Source: Liolophura sinensis
Taxonomy: Eukaryota > Mollusca > Polyplacophora > Chitonida > Chitonidae
NCBI RefSeq assembly: GCF_032854445.1
Contig: NC_088295.1
Span: forward strand, 72,942,028 to 73,006,027
Reading direction: 5' to 3'
Length of the DNA: 64,000 nucleotides
Below the pieces are notes generated by a model. The model saw only the letters and a list, made by a program, of their open reading frames with translations. It ran no database searches and was not told the DNA's origin. Below are positions 34,887 through 47,370 of this stretch, piece by piece (position 1 is the first letter of the stretch; each line of letters opens with the position of its first letter). The translations under genes and the position numbers were made by a program.

Positions 34887-35176
34887 AATTATCCCTTTAA
34901 CAATAAAGACAGAAAACAAGCCTTTTTATCCAGAGACCAACATTTTGAAATTTTCTGGCAACAGCAATGTTGGATCATTAATTATCGTTTGTGTCAATCG
35001 CATGTTCTTATCTCAGTGGTACGAAATATGAAATTTTTCAAAATATTTTTAGATTTTTTTAGTGTATGTCAGATATGTCAGAATACAAGTTTGTAACTGA
35101 CATTTTGGAAGCTTAAATATTCTGTAACCTTAACGGTATTATCTGAACTTATATAACACCAGAAATTATATGCGGT
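34887..35176. other. Intergenic DNA, nothing recognised
   Basis: AT-rich, no supported feature. Confidence 0.4.
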
Positions 35177-35433
35177 GTATAACTCCCACATACACTCGTG
35201 TATAATCCCACATACACTCGTGTATAATCCCACATACACTCGTGTATAATCCCACATACACGCGTATAATCCCACATACACTCGTGTATAATCCCACATA
35301 CACGCGTATAATCCCACATTCACTCGTGTATAATCCCACATACACGCATATTATCCCACATACACTCGTGTATAATCCCACATACACGCGTATAATCCCA
35401 CATACACTCGTGTATAACTCTCATACGCTCGTG
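35177..35433. repeat. 19/21-bp minisatellite with palindromic core
   Basis: Units alternate between CCACATACACTCGTGTATAAT (21 bp) and CCACATACACGCGTATAAT (19 bp). The cores TACACTCGTGTA and TATACGCGTGTA are near-palindromes, so the array could extrude hairpins. Both strands stay open for 70-96 codons as a consequence. Confidence 0.93.
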
Positions 35434-35752
35434 TATCACTCCCTTATGTACCCCATATCATCAACAATAGCGCGTATACGTTATGTTCTTTTGCATCAAA
35501 ATGTTTACTTTTCACAAGGATGCTTCCTTTAAAATTGTAATGCTTAATCTCATACATGTACATCTCAAAGCTTACTTTATATCCTAACAGGCATTAACAC
35601 CTTATACGATATTGTACATTTAAATGCTTACTGTACGATATATATGACAGTTATGTTCTCATTTTTAAGCTCACTGAAAAAATAGAACATTTCTATGATG
35701 AAAATTTTTCCAATGACCGTATTCAATAGTGACCTAAATCCCTTCTGAAAGA
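35434..35752. other. Intergenic DNA with a weak CTTACTG-type minisatellite relic
   Basis: Between about 35540 and 35640, AATGCTTACTGTACGATA and similar phrases recall the 13381 array but are widely spaced. Confidence 0.4.
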
Positions 35753-36490
35753 TTTTATTTTGCCTTGTGGCGCCTCAAAACCTTTAAAATGAAGAGATAT
35801 ACCGCAATAACTTCTTTAAATGGTATAATTTTAACATAAAAAACAGTCCGATATAAAAAAATATTGTGGTTCAAATAACCGATTTAGAGCCCTATTCTGA
35901 CATGCAATGTGCTATTATAAAGTAAAATTAAATTTCAAGTGTCGATAGTTTGGAAAATGAATTCGTCAAGCGCAAAGTATGTGACAGAGGAGACTAATAT
36001 TTAGACATCCACCGATATAACTTTGCATGATTCACGAAAATGGCATTAAAATTGACCCACAATCATGAAGAGAGCTAGAGTATGTCATGGAGCCAACTAG
36101 CATAGGGATGCGATGATACCTGATCTAGGCGTATTGACGATGTCCCTGTTCACGTGTAAAGAAAGGGTTTTAATTAATTTCGTAGGTTTCGTTTATTAAA
36201 CATTTACATTTTCAGGACACAAATTGTTCCATAGTTGTTCCACTTTCATCGGTTCCGGTAGTTTCAACAAACATTTGGTATATTCTTCCTGGTGTTTATC
36301 CATTCGGACGTTAAGTTTCCACGTGACTTGCTCTACTTTTACTTCCGGTTAAGGTGATTATTTATAGGATCAACGTCAGGCACGGCGATATCCATAAGCG
36401 AGTTAAGATTCTCCACGGTGAAGCTGTGGTGAGATCGAGAAGTGGAAGAACGAAATCATTCCTTTCACAGAAACATACCTGTTAATAACT
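35753..36490 (+). repeat. Long-repeat block A, second long copy
   Basis: CCTTGTGGCGCCTCAAAACC, TATTCTGACATGCAATGTGC, TTTCGTTTATTAAACATTTA, and GAAATCATTCCTTTCACAGA align with 9738-11140 and 39590-40550. Confidence 0.7.
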
Positions 36491-37480
36491 ACGCATCATT
36501 CAGGTAGAGACACTCGTTGATATGTTAAAGGTTTTCAAAAACACGTGTAATTGTCATTGCAGGAGCCAATGTACGAGCTTAATGTTTTATTATGTATACA
36601 TGCATTTGTGAAAAGTTCGATCTCCAACTACTCTACTAAAAAGCTCTGTTAATCCCAACCAAAATAAATAACCAGCATTAAAATAGCTGTTTACATATGA
36701 GTTACTATTTGAAAAAATATTTCATTTTCATAACAAAATTGATTAAAGCTAGTCTTTAAAGCAGTTTAATATAGTTATCTCCCTAGTATTGCCATAACGG
36801 TTTCTATATTACAAGATGACTTTGCTATCACATTGATATATGTTAATTAACTGTGTATTCCGGAAAAATGGTGTTATATCACTACACTTACAACAAATAA
36901 ACTAAATGGTGATCTGTTGTAGGCTGGCGCCTGTCGTCTTCACTGAGTTTCGCCCTCCATTAACCCAAATATTACCACGATGCTGAGCCAGCTAGTTCTC
37001 TTAACAGATATTCGTAGTCTGAATATAAAATACACAATTATGTGTCCCTTGCCGACGTATATGTATGCATCTCAGGATTTGCTACATCATACTGAACGTA
37101 ACAATAAAATAATCATCAGGAGGTTTATGAGTTGAAGACATGTACAGCACACAACTATAAGAAAAAGTAATTTGCCTGTGAGGCTGGTGGTTCTGTAGTA
37201 TATATGTTTATTATACCAGGGTGAAATGACTTTAACGAATTCACTAAACCTACGTTTAATTCACTTTAATGAGGAAAATCAGACTGATTAATTCTTCTAT
37301 AACGCCAAATTGAAGAAGTTTTCTAGGATGCAGTGGCGCCTAGTTTCATAGGGGGGGCCAAATCGACACCCAGGGCATGGCATCAATACGATTGTACAAG
37401 GATACAACTAATAAAAAACTTACCCATGTGTGATATGCCATCAGACTATTGGGAACCAAGAAGACTCCAGTGGGTAAATG
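36491..37480. other. Intergenic DNA, nothing recognised
   Basis: No gene or array. A short open frame at 37333-37539 has no family features. Confidence 0.4.
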
Positions 37481-38230
37481 AACAAGATGGCTGGTACACG
37501 TGCTATTACAGCAGAATCCATATGTATGAAGTCTTGTGACGGGTGTCTCCTTGAGGACAATCCACGTGTGAGGAACCTTTCCACGCCGATATGACCAGTG
37601 TAGTTACAATAACCTGACAGGTCATCAAGGTGTCTGGGATGCTCGAGGGTGTCCGAAGTCAACACAAGGCAGACAAATCAGCGACGGTGGGTCCCATCTG
37701 GTGAGGGCTAACTACAAATTAGTCCTATTAACGGGGCGCCAAAGGTAATAGGTCATAATCTGCATATAATTTTACCCACGTAAACACAGAACCATACCAG
37801 GGTGGCGTTGGCCTTTTTAGACTCATAAGTGTAGCCTGGTTATTTTGTTTTCCATATTACTCGACGCATGCCAGAGAAGCGACGACAGTGTGATAGCTGG
37901 CAAATGTTCGCACATAACCGGTGAAATACAGCCCCTTGTTAGTTGACTTCAGTTAGGGTTTTATTTTTATGCTTAATTAATAGGAAATTATACGCCCACT
38001 AGCACCATGGCTCAAGCAGAACTATGTAAAAAGATGTAGTGATGTTAATTGCAATATATTAGACGTCAGTGGTCTAGAAATACTTAAAATGCTGTGTTGT
38101 GTTCAAATTAACAGACAATAACATTAAAATAAAGCAAAGGGACGAGGGATTACTTATTCCACCAGCAGAATCCTGGTGAGGTACAGCATAGGTGGTGAGG
38201 TACAAGAGGTACCGCACAGAGAGTATTTGA
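37481..38230 (+). repeat. Long-repeat blocks J (copy 2) and P (copy 1)
   Basis: J is at about 37490-37870 (GGTCCCATCTGGTGAGGGCT). P is at about 37880-38230 (GTGATAGCTGGCAAATGTTC, ATTGCAATATATTAGACGTC, ACAATAACATTAAAATAAAG) and matches 50200-50570. Confidence 0.65.
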
Positions 38231-39000
38231 ATGACCTTGGGTCATTTCTTCGGTTTCCCCAAATAGTGACACCCATTTTCATTGAATATATATAGGTTTT
38301 ATATTACTTTTACCAAAAATCAATTAAAAAGATGACACCGTCACTGGCAAGACGTGGAAATGTGAACTCCCATTCCACAGACAGACGTGGAAATATCGAT
38401 CATTTACTCATTTCGGGCAGTCACTCCCCCTCCTCCCCCCACACACCCGCAGTGTAAACTGTGTCTTAAGTAATAAGCAGAATCAATCAGCGTCATAAGC
38501 ACCTAGCTTTAACCACGACGACAATAGTCTGCGGTCGCCATATCGCAGAAGTGAACACTTTGTTAACGTCACAACCGTTACAATCATAGAACCAATTGTT
38601 ATCAACAATATACGTTTTCAATCAGATCGCGTAAAGCTTCCTTCCTGAGTGCCATGGTACGATTGTCCATGATTACACTTGAAGCGAGACATATGAACTG
38701 TTCATACAGAGTCAGCAGTCGTATAGTGACCATCGATTTAGCGGAATAGGACCATGGTGCAATCTGATCGTCGGTCATCTTGGTATATTCTTCCTTACTA
38801 AATCAGAAAACCACACACTTCTCTGAAGTACTGGCGTCTCTCCTTTTGAGCACATATTAGAGGTGGTTCGCCAGACGTACGAAGCAGTCTGTGCCATTCT
38901 CTGAGACTTTCCATCGTTGACTTGGGGGCACCATTTCTGCTGCCATGAGTCCTATGTCTAGCGCGAGCCTTGGAATAAGAGAAATAGACAGCCATAATGT
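38231..39000 (+). repeat. Long-repeat block H/I, copy 6
   Basis: ACCATCGATTTAGCGGAATA, ACTAAATCAGAAAACCACAC, and CGCCAGACGTACGAAGCAGT match copies 3-5. Confidence 0.6.
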
Positions 39001-39579
39001 TAAATAATAATGGTACACCAACGTGCCGCCTCTGGGTTATGTGGACAGTAAGCTTTTGGTGAATGTTGTCTGTTCTAGCTTTAATATGTGGATAATTTAA
39101 CCAAATCGCGTTGTGAATCAATATATAGTGCCACGCAATGAAAACGCACTAGGGTTAAATGAATAATAAAATTATACTGTATTTGAAAAAATTAAGAATT
39201 AAAAACAAGGATAACATTGTAGGTCTCCGAACAAATTTTATTAAGGAACAAAATAATTCATGTAAACCATCACTAAGGCTCGTTGCAGAGTTAACCTCTG
39301 TATTTTTCTGTATGTCATAATGCGTTCTATGTAATTTTAATGCTTAATTCAGATTTCAATGCTTGATTTTATATCCTAATGCGTACTGTACACTCTATAC
39401 CTTAATATACATGTACTTCATAAAGCTTGCTGTACATTATCATGGTGAGTTACATACGACAATTATTTCGCTTCCCTTGGCAAACTCATTTGTGTCACTG
39501 AAGAAGGGGGACATTTTTATTATGGAAGTTTCTTCGATACCGTAATCACTTGTGGTCTAAATTCTTTCTGATAGATTAT
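39001..39579. other. Intergenic DNA, nothing firm
   Basis: Weak relics of the CTTACTG-type array occur at about 39310-39440. No gene is seen. Confidence 0.4.
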
Positions 39580-40560
39580 ATTCTGCCTTGTGGCGCCTCA
39601 AATATCTCTGGAATGAAAAATATGCAGCAATAGTTTATTTCAGTGATCTGATCTGGACATGCCTTAAGAGAAAAAAAAGTGTGGTATAAAATGATTATGG
39701 TTTAGATAGCCGTCTACGTGCCATATCCTGACTTGTAATGTGCTGTTGTAAGGCAAAATCAAATTTCAAAAGTCTCGATGGTTCGAAAAAATGAATTCGT
39801 TAGTCCGAAAGTTTCTGACAGAGGAGGATAATATTAAAACATCCGGAGATGTAACTCTGCCTCATTCAGAAAAATGAATTAAAAGTGATTCATACTCAAA
39901 GAGAGCTGGAATAGGTCTATATGATGAAGACAATAGCACACGTAATGCCTTATCTACGAGTAATGAGGAGGTCCCTGTTTACGACTAGAGAAAAGCTTTT
40001 AATTAAAATTCGTTGGTTTCGTTTATTGAATATTACATTTTCAAGAGAAAAATTGTTCCAGTTATTCAACTTCCCTGGGTTCTTATATTTTCGTCAAGTA
40101 TTTACTTAGGGTAGTTTACTATGATGTTCCTGAAGTTTTAGCATGAATTTATAGATATACTGATATTAATTTATATTGATTTATAGATTACTTATAGATT
40201 GATGGCAAGTTTTGTCTCATTCTTATGTCAAGTTTTCACGTGACTTACTTCAGGTGGACTTCTGGTGGTATGTGTGTGTGTGGGGCGGGGGTACTAATAC
40301 CATAATAGTTAAATCAATAATCTTAATATTAATAGTACATTTATAAATATTAGTTTATAAATATATTTATAGATTTACTCATGTCAAGTTTTCAGGTGAC
40401 TCTTCATTCATGAGGACTTCCGGTGGTGATGATCTTTTGTTGAATCATGGTTAGGCATGGCAATATCCTTGAGTGAAGAATTAGTCCGCATCGGTAAAGC
40501 TGTGGTGAGGCCGAGGGATGGAAGAATGAAATCATTCCTTCAGAGGAACACTAATCATGG
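39580..40560 (+). repeat. Long-repeat block A, third long copy
   Basis: GCCTTGTGGCGCCTCAAATA, CCTGACTTGTAATGTGCTGT and TTTCGTTTATTGAATATTAC align with the other copies. About 40140-40400 holds degenerate extra repeats of TTATAGATT and TCATGTCAAGTTTTCA. Confidence 0.65.
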
Positions 40561-41185
40561 CTAGTGTGCACAAAGAGGGCGAAGATGTAATCGAGATGCA
40601 TCTTCCTGTGCAGGGCCAGTGATTCACTTGGCGTTACTCTCTTCCATAGTCTGTCAATCTGGAGGAAAGTGAATTCACAGTGAACCGCTTGTCATTTGGT
40701 TTGTTTGGCAGTATACACAACAATGTTTTCAAACAATGACCACAACTGTTTTCCTGTTGATCCAACCATTTCTTTATCTTCTTTCTATACGAAAATCCTG
40801 TAAGCCACAGACGTAGGAACCCAGAAAGGTATATTCCGCGTAGACCAAGACTAGATGGACAAGTATAGGTATCATACATACATGTATGTCGTTCGTACTC
40901 AGGGAAAGCCAGTCTTGCACGTATTCGTGCTCGATGTTACCAGATCCTGCTTTCATACTCATAGTTGTAAAGCATTATTTGGAGGTCCAAGAATCGTCAT
41001 TCTTATACCACTATAAAACCAAAGAACCCCTATTCCAACACCACTTGAGAACCAAAGAACCTGCATTTGCACACTTTCCTGGTGTCCTATTAGGTTACAT
41101 CACTCGTAAACAGAAAATCATGCAATCGTACACTGCCAGAAAACCAAAGAACTTACATTTGTACATGACCACTAAAGTACACTGA
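40561..41185 (+). repeat. Block C (fourth copy) followed by degenerate 33-bp-type minisatellite
   Basis: GTCAATCTGGAGGAAAGTGA and AGTGAACCGCTTGTCATTTG match block C. From about 40980, units such as ACCACTATAAAACCAAAGAAC and CACCACTTGAGAACCAAAGA repeat. The order C then minisatellite is also seen at 8-9.3 kb and 23-24.1 kb. Confidence 0.55.
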
Positions 41186-41789
41186 AAAAAACAACAATGT
41201 TTAGCATTTAAACATCTCTTTGCAACACATAATAAACGTGCTTAATGCTTAATTGTAACGTGTTTAATACTAAAACAGTAAAACATGTCTATCCAACAAA
41301 TGATAATAAGACCGCTTTATAATGTTGATCCTATACGTTGAAAACTTTAAATCACACGTTCAAGCAATAAAGCTATTCAACATAAATTGCTGCATGTAGA
41401 CTCTGAATATTTATAAAATGCTGCATGTGTTGATAAAATAAATCAGTATATTTATAATACATAAACGTGTATTTGAAAAAAATAAACACTTCTTGAACAT
41501 TTAAAAGTAAGCATTTATTATAGTGTGTGCACGTGTTACTGTTCAAAATAGTTCATGAATTTCCTAAAATGTATAAAAGGGGCCAAATTATAACCTTTTG
41601 AAACTTTGGAATCATCTTAACGCTGTAAGGTATCCGATATTTACTGAAAGGCATTGAATTGGTAAGCACGTTTATTATCTGTTTCAGAGATATGTTTAAA
41701 TGATAAACATTTGCTTTTTCAGTTAATGGATAAGTTAATGCTCAGATGGATAAGTTAGGAACATCGCATTCTAAAGACAACATTCAAAG

Positions 41790-41791
<2 letters not shown>
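41186..41791. other. AT-rich non-coding DNA
   Basis: Very AT-rich with recurring TAAACATGT/ACACGTG-like words and AATAAA-like words. No gene. Confidence 0.4.

Positions 41792-41836
<45 letters not shown>
41792..41836. repeat. (TA)n microsatellite, 45 bp
   Basis: Uninterrupted TA dinucleotides. Confidence 0.98.
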
Positions 41837-41839
<3 letters not shown>

Positions 41840-42714
41840 GCATTCAAGGTTATCTTGTGGACAGTCTCGAATGCGCAGAGAAGACATAGCGGGTGTTGTA
41901 ATCCAGATCATGACTGATGACCCGTAGATGACAGATCCATTTCACGGGCAGTTTAACAACACCTGTCTTTTATAAACCAAGGTCACGACATGGTCGCTGA
42001 TCTTTCGTAGCAGGTCACAGAGTAAACGCCATACTGCTTAGAAAACAGAGCAATGTTGTGTACTCGGTATGAAATTAAGTGTGATGATGTAAATTGTGAA
42101 GAAATTTACACTGGAGAAACCTGATAACCAGTATAACTATGTAATGGAAACGGTTCTGCTGTTTGTTCACACCTCTGTCGGAGTGGTTATGAAATAAAGA
42201 AAACAAATTTTTAAGTTATCGGCAGGGAAAGCTTTGGACGGGTGTGAAGGAAGCATATGGATGAAAAATGGGAACCCTTGCTGAACAGGAATGGTTGCCT
42301 GCGCTATAGGCTTTCATCCACATGGAACAAAAACATCAAAGAACTAAACAAAAGTCTGAAAACTTAAAATGGTTTCACCTTGAATACTTAGCAAAAACAC
42401 TACAACAGACCAAGTTTTACGCGTTTTAGCCCTATATATATACTGTGGCTGTAAGGAAAGGAATTATACATAAGACGCCCCACATAATATATATCCGATC
42501 TACCAGATTTAGTGTTTTGTTTAATCTTTGAAATACAGTTAACACACTTGGTTTGCTTGTTGTACGCTCGGGCGATACAAACCGCCTACTTTGGTCACAC
42601 TCAGATAAAACAGAGCGTCGAGACATTTAAAATTTAAACCAAGTGATTTTCACAAACCTGTCGAAATGCAAACTAATCCTGACAATCTGAATGTCCGAAA
42701 GGCAGACAAACAGC
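41837..42714. repeat. Block E match, then unrecognised DNA
   Basis: About 41870-42030 (GCAGAGAAGACATAGCGGGT, AACAACACCTGTCTTTTATA) matches 13220-13340. Beyond about 42100 nothing is identified. Confidence 0.45.
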
Positions 42715-43006
42715 TAGAAGCCTGTCATGCAGGTTACAAAATGCAGGTTACGAAATGCAGGTTACGAAATGCAGGTTACGAAATCCCTACATATTTACAG
42801 GGTCATCGTAACCTGGTAGTTGGGCTCTTGAGTTCCAGAGTGTCTGCGGGAACTACGTATGTACTGTAATTATTATCCAATAGCTATTACCATCGATCCA
42901 GTAAAATGAACTAGCCATTTGCTTTGTGATATTATTTCGTATCTTTCTGCTTACAGCATTTTCAAGAGATGGTTGTTATGGGTATTATAGACATATTTTC
43001 ACAATC
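42715..43006 (+). repeat. Long-repeat block Q, copy 3, start
   Basis: GTCATGCAGGTTAC, ATATTTACAGGGTCATCGTA and TTGCTTTGTGATATTATTTC align with 30630-30770. Confidence 0.65.
42729..42784. repeat. 14-bp tandem repeat, four units
   Basis: GCAGGTTACGAAAT starts at 42729, 42743, 42757 and 42771. The other block Q copies have a single unit. Confidence 0.92.
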
Positions 43007-43018
43007 ATTATTGATGTT

Positions 43019-43165
43019 CCGTAAGGGGAAAGGTCCTTTAGCAGCCTGCGGATGTTTGTTGGTTTCCCCCGAGCTCCGCCCGGTTTCCTCTCACCATAAT
43101 GCTGGCCGCCGTCGTATAAGTGAAATATTCTTGAGCACGGCGTAAAATACCAATCAAATAAATAA
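43019..43165 (+). mobile_element. SINE family 2, 5'-truncated, with target-site duplication
   Basis: It runs from the GGGAAAGGTCCTTTAGCAGC region to CAATCAAATAAATAA. ATTATTGATGTT is duplicated at 43007-43018 and 43166-43177. It interrupts block Q copy 3. Confidence 0.93.
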
Positions 43166-43177
43166 ATTATTGATGTT

Positions 43178-43911
43178 AATAGTTATTATTGTCACAAGAG
43201 AATCCATTTGTCCAGCTCGTATCGACGTTATCTTAATGCAAAGGCTTGGTGACATTGCGGAGAAATACGGTAATTTATCTCTTCATCCCGCTGGTGTTCA
43301 GTCTACTATATCACCAATTCCGTTCCTTGCTTGAATTGCAATAAGGGCACTGGGCACGATGTACAACTTAAGCACCGGGCTTAACGAAAAACAACATTAA
43401 ATCGGGCTGCATGTACATATGCATACCTATATCATGATGTATAAAATGTCTCAAAATGGAATATCTTTCTCATTTTTTGTCATACCTTTCTTCATGTTCG
43501 TTAAAACTATACTCTTCTTTCTGTAGTAACTTTTTGTGTATCCTCTCCTAACACCACATTTGTGGCCTATTTAACGGTGCTTATCTGTTGCGAAAGGTTT
43601 GTGCAGATACTTGTTATTTATTGCCTTTAAATCTAACCTTGATCTACCCACAATGAGCGACATTATCACGTGTCTTGAGTACAGTTACATCCAATTGAAT
43701 GCATATTAGTAATCATGGGAACGCAACTGTCTTTTTGTAATACTTGTATACAGAACGAGTCTTCAACGTGTAAAGTATTACCATATAAACTATTACTTTA
43801 TATACTATTACTATTACTGGATTATTTTGCCACCAGTCAGTTTGGTATAAACTATATCCAAATGTACCACAGAAAGGGTCACACAGTATGGTGCTTTCTT
43901 TCAGGACTTCA
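43178..43911. other. Remainder of block Q copy 3, then unrecognised DNA
   Basis: AATCCATTTGTCCAGCTCGT and following text up to about 43420 resemble 30870-31060. Nothing is recognised after that. Confidence 0.45.
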
Positions 43912-44680
43912 TCACGGTAATGTATTGGTATAATGAAAGGTGATATCGAGGGAAGATTGGTTCAGAAAACTGAGTGGTATAGCATCGCGCTAATGTATTG
44001 GTATAATGGAAGGTGATATCGATCAGAAAACTTAGTGGCCTAGCTCGGCGGTGATGTATTGGTAAAATGGAAAGTGATATCAAGGGAAGACTGGTTCAGA
44101 AAGCCGAGCGGCCTAGCTCCTCGGTGATGTATTGGTATAATGGAAGGTATAATCGGGGGTGAGCCGCCTAGCTCCTCCGTGATGTATTGGTATAATGGAA
44201 GGTATAATCGGGGGTGAGCCGCCTAGCTCCTCCGTGATGTATTGGTATAATGGAAGGTATAATCGGGGGTGAGCCGCCTAGCTCCTCCGTGATGTATTGG
44301 TATAATGGAAGGTATAACTCCTCGGTGATGTATTGGTATGACTGAATGTGATATCAAGGGAAAACTGGTTCAGAAAGCTGAGTTGCCTAGCATCGCGGTA
44401 ACGTATTGGTATAATGAAAGGTGATATCGAGGGAGGACTGGTTCAGAAAGCTGAGTGGCCTAGTATAAACTAATCATATAACTATCTGTCCACAAATTCC
44501 TTGTCAATCGGTATAATGTAAGGTGATATCGAGGGAAGACTGGTTCAGAAAGCTGAGTGGCCTAGCATCGCGGTAATGTATTGGTATAATGGAATGTGAT
44601 ATCGAGGGAAGAGTGGTTCAGGAAGCTGAGTGGCCTCGCATCGCGGTAATGTATTTGTATAATGAAAGGTGGTATCGAGG
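43912..44680. repeat. Composite minisatellite, about 55-bp and about 90-bp units
   Basis: All units share GTGATGTATTGGTATAATGG. One form continues into GAAGGTATAATCGGGGGTGA and repeats at exactly 55 bp (44161, 44216, 44271). The longer form continues into TGATATCGAGGGAAGACTGG and AAGCTGAGTGGCCTAGC and repeats every 80-95 bp on both sides of the short form. About 44466-44515 is a non-repetitive interruption. Confidence 0.92.
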
Positions 44681-45766
44681 GAAGACTACTGACGCCAACA
44701 TACAAGAGATCACCGTTTGTTTTATGTGTTGTAGCTGTGGTGATATAACACCAATGTCTGCGGAATACTGGGTTAATTAATAAGATGTCATGTCATTATG
44801 ATACATGGATATTCCAATGTTGCAATCCAGAAACCACTGTATCACCCCAAGGAAGACATCTTATCCAGCGCCATATTAAACGACTTTAAAGACTAAGTTT
44901 TACAGATTTCTTCAAAGGATAATCACGCCATAGAACAATATTAAGCGGCTTTCAAAGATATTTTAAGAAATTTCTCATAAACGAATTATGACGCCATAGA
45001 AAACGCATACAGTCGTTCCCATCAACATGTTACAGACAATTGAAAACTAGCCTTGTATCAGTGAGAACAGATTTCCCATAGGTTTAATTGATTCCCCATT
45101 TCCAATGATAAAAAGAGCATACTTTTAATTATGTTTGAGGCTAAGTTAATGATACTATTTATTGTCACAATATATACTCGTTTAGTGCTGTGTGGTGATA
45201 TTGAAATGTTGAAATAAATAACTTTCAAAGCACCTTTTTTGTGGTGCCCTTTCAGAATAACTGTCTACGAGTTCCAACCATTGTGTTATGTCCCGCGAGA
45301 ATTCATTCGACAGCTTCTGTTCCCCGTGAATAAGTCGTTAATCCGCATCGAGCCATGTATATTCTAGTCTGTAAATTTTAACAAATCAGTAAGTAACATT
45401 GTCAAATCACTACAGTCTTACTGGAGAATAGGGGATCGCATAAAACCATATTTGACACATACTGGATACTTTATTGCAGATTCAACATGTTGAGGACAGT
45501 ACACGCAAAAGGGCCGAGTTCGAGGTTGGTGAATGGAAGAGTACAGATCTGTATTTCTGAAAGTATACTGGGAAGAATGAAACAGATCTCAGATCTACAT
45601 AAAGCTATACATGAGTTTTGCATTGTTATAACTCTTGAAGTAACAAGCATATCAATCTGACTTAACCCTCGATCGTTTGGTTTTTACATATAAAGAAGTC
45701 GGTCATAGACCATAAATCTCATGTTCGACCACATTTTGCAAAACGCTCGTCCGATGAATCATTATA
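44681..45766. other. Intergenic DNA with block M copy 1 (about 45240-45400)
   Basis: CAGAATAACTGTCTACGAGT and ATGTCCCGCGAGAATTCATT resemble 50003-50100. No gene is supported. Confidence 0.45.
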
Positions 45767-46029
45767 TTTATTTATTTGATTGGTGTTTTACGCCGTACTC
45801 AAGAATATTTCACTTATACGACGGCGGCTAGCATTATGGTGGGTGGAAACCGGGCAGAGCCCGGGGGAAATCCACGACCATCCGCAGGTTGCTGGCAGAC
45901 CTTCCCACTTACGGCCGGAGAGGAAGCCAGCATGAGCTGGACTTGAACTCACACCAACCGCATTGGGGAGAGACTCCTAAGTCATTACGCTGCGCTAGCG
46001 CGCTAACCGACTGAGCCAAGGAGGCCCCG
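45767..46029 (-). mobile_element. SINE family 2, full length, minus strand, with target-site duplication
   Basis: On the minus strand the tRNA-like head (GGGGCCTCCTTGGCTCAGTC, then a GCGCGCTAGCGCAGCG segment) leads through GGTCTGCCAGCAACCTGCGG to the AAATAAATATAAT tail. TGAATCATTATA flanks it at 45755-45766 and 46030-46041. This is the best-preserved copy of the family in the window. Confidence 0.95.
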
Positions 46030-46041
46030 TGAATCATTATA

Positions 46042-47370
46042 GATGCCACGCACAATTTCTCGTGACAACGTTATACTGTTCTGTCCATCCTCGGTGAAAG
46101 TTATTTAAGAGATAATGTTCCAGCGATGGGTGTCTAGCGGCAGTTTTTATAGTGAATAAGGTAGACCATATTATTATTTTAGGTAGAGGGCGCATTATTT
46201 CAATTCTATAACAATTCCCAAAACGTTTAATGTGGGTAATCTTATAATTAAATATGAAAACCTCCAGTCATGTAAACAAATTCACACCCACAAGACGTAT
46301 AGCGTTGGTAAATTCCAACAAAGTTATTCTAAACAACGCGCGACCTGCAGCGTCATACACACCGGGCCAAACCATTGTTTCTAGACAAAAGGGGCACCAG
46401 TCTACTACATTGCCACTGATTTCAGTTCAAAACGAGTATCAAAACTGACGGCAAATGTGATATCTATCCAACCATTTTTTTTCAGCGAAAGCAACATCCT
46501 GTTTTATAACAGAATTTTGCACGCGCACCAAAGGGAGTACAACAAGACATTTATAGTCTTTGATCGTAATACAAAAACGGTCGCGGGTTGTAGAATGTGA
46601 CGTCATGACGTCACTGACATGTTAAAATTTTGTAACAGGTGTTGGCAGACAATATGTGCACGCCACTCGCAGCAGTGTTCATTTCACGTTATCAAAGTTT
46701 CAAAACAGATCGGTACCTTCGAATTTTACACCGTTGAAAACATCTACTGATTAATTTCCCACATCCGCGTCAATTTGAACAAGTCTCAATCAATAATGAG
46801 TACCGACAATAATAACCTCGTGCACCCTATTGACTGTCCTAGACACACATAGTGGAAACATTATTTTTCAGCTCCACGGTGTATGAGATACGCCTTCCAA
46901 CTTGGTCATCCGACCATACAATAGTCTATTTCTTTTAGCGAGTCGCCTATATTGAGCTGTCCGTAAAATCAGTCATACGCACTACCAAAACTGCCTTTAG
47001 GCAGTGACACGTGACAACCCAAGCTCTACACATCCTTATGCTGGAGGTTCATATTTTTGCAAAGAAAATGAAGTTAGAACGTTTTTTAAATTGATAATGT
47101 TAAACTCCATAAAGATTGTTTCGACACCAAGAACTCATTGCCTCGGGTAACGCCAGAATTATTCTCGAATTTCTCAAAATGTTGCGTTTGATCATTTTAA
47201 AAAGTCAGTTAGGCGATAATTTTGAATGCATTTGTATATCCAACGGTCGACTTTTCTCAAAATGAACCCAGGGTAAAGTAACCTATATATTCAGTACATG
47301 GAGGGTAAGGCAGTGTGTCATGCCTGTGTAATAAACTGATCGGGAGGCATGGAAAGGCAAAGGCATTGGT
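46042..47370. other. Intergenic DNA, nothing recognised
   Basis: Short open frames only, with no recognisable repeats. Confidence 0.4.

Noticed and set aside
35078-35532. Overlapping open frames on both strands with repeats such as YVGLYTSVCGI
   Set aside because: The 19/21-bp palindromic minisatellite lacks stop codons in several frames, so these are not genes.
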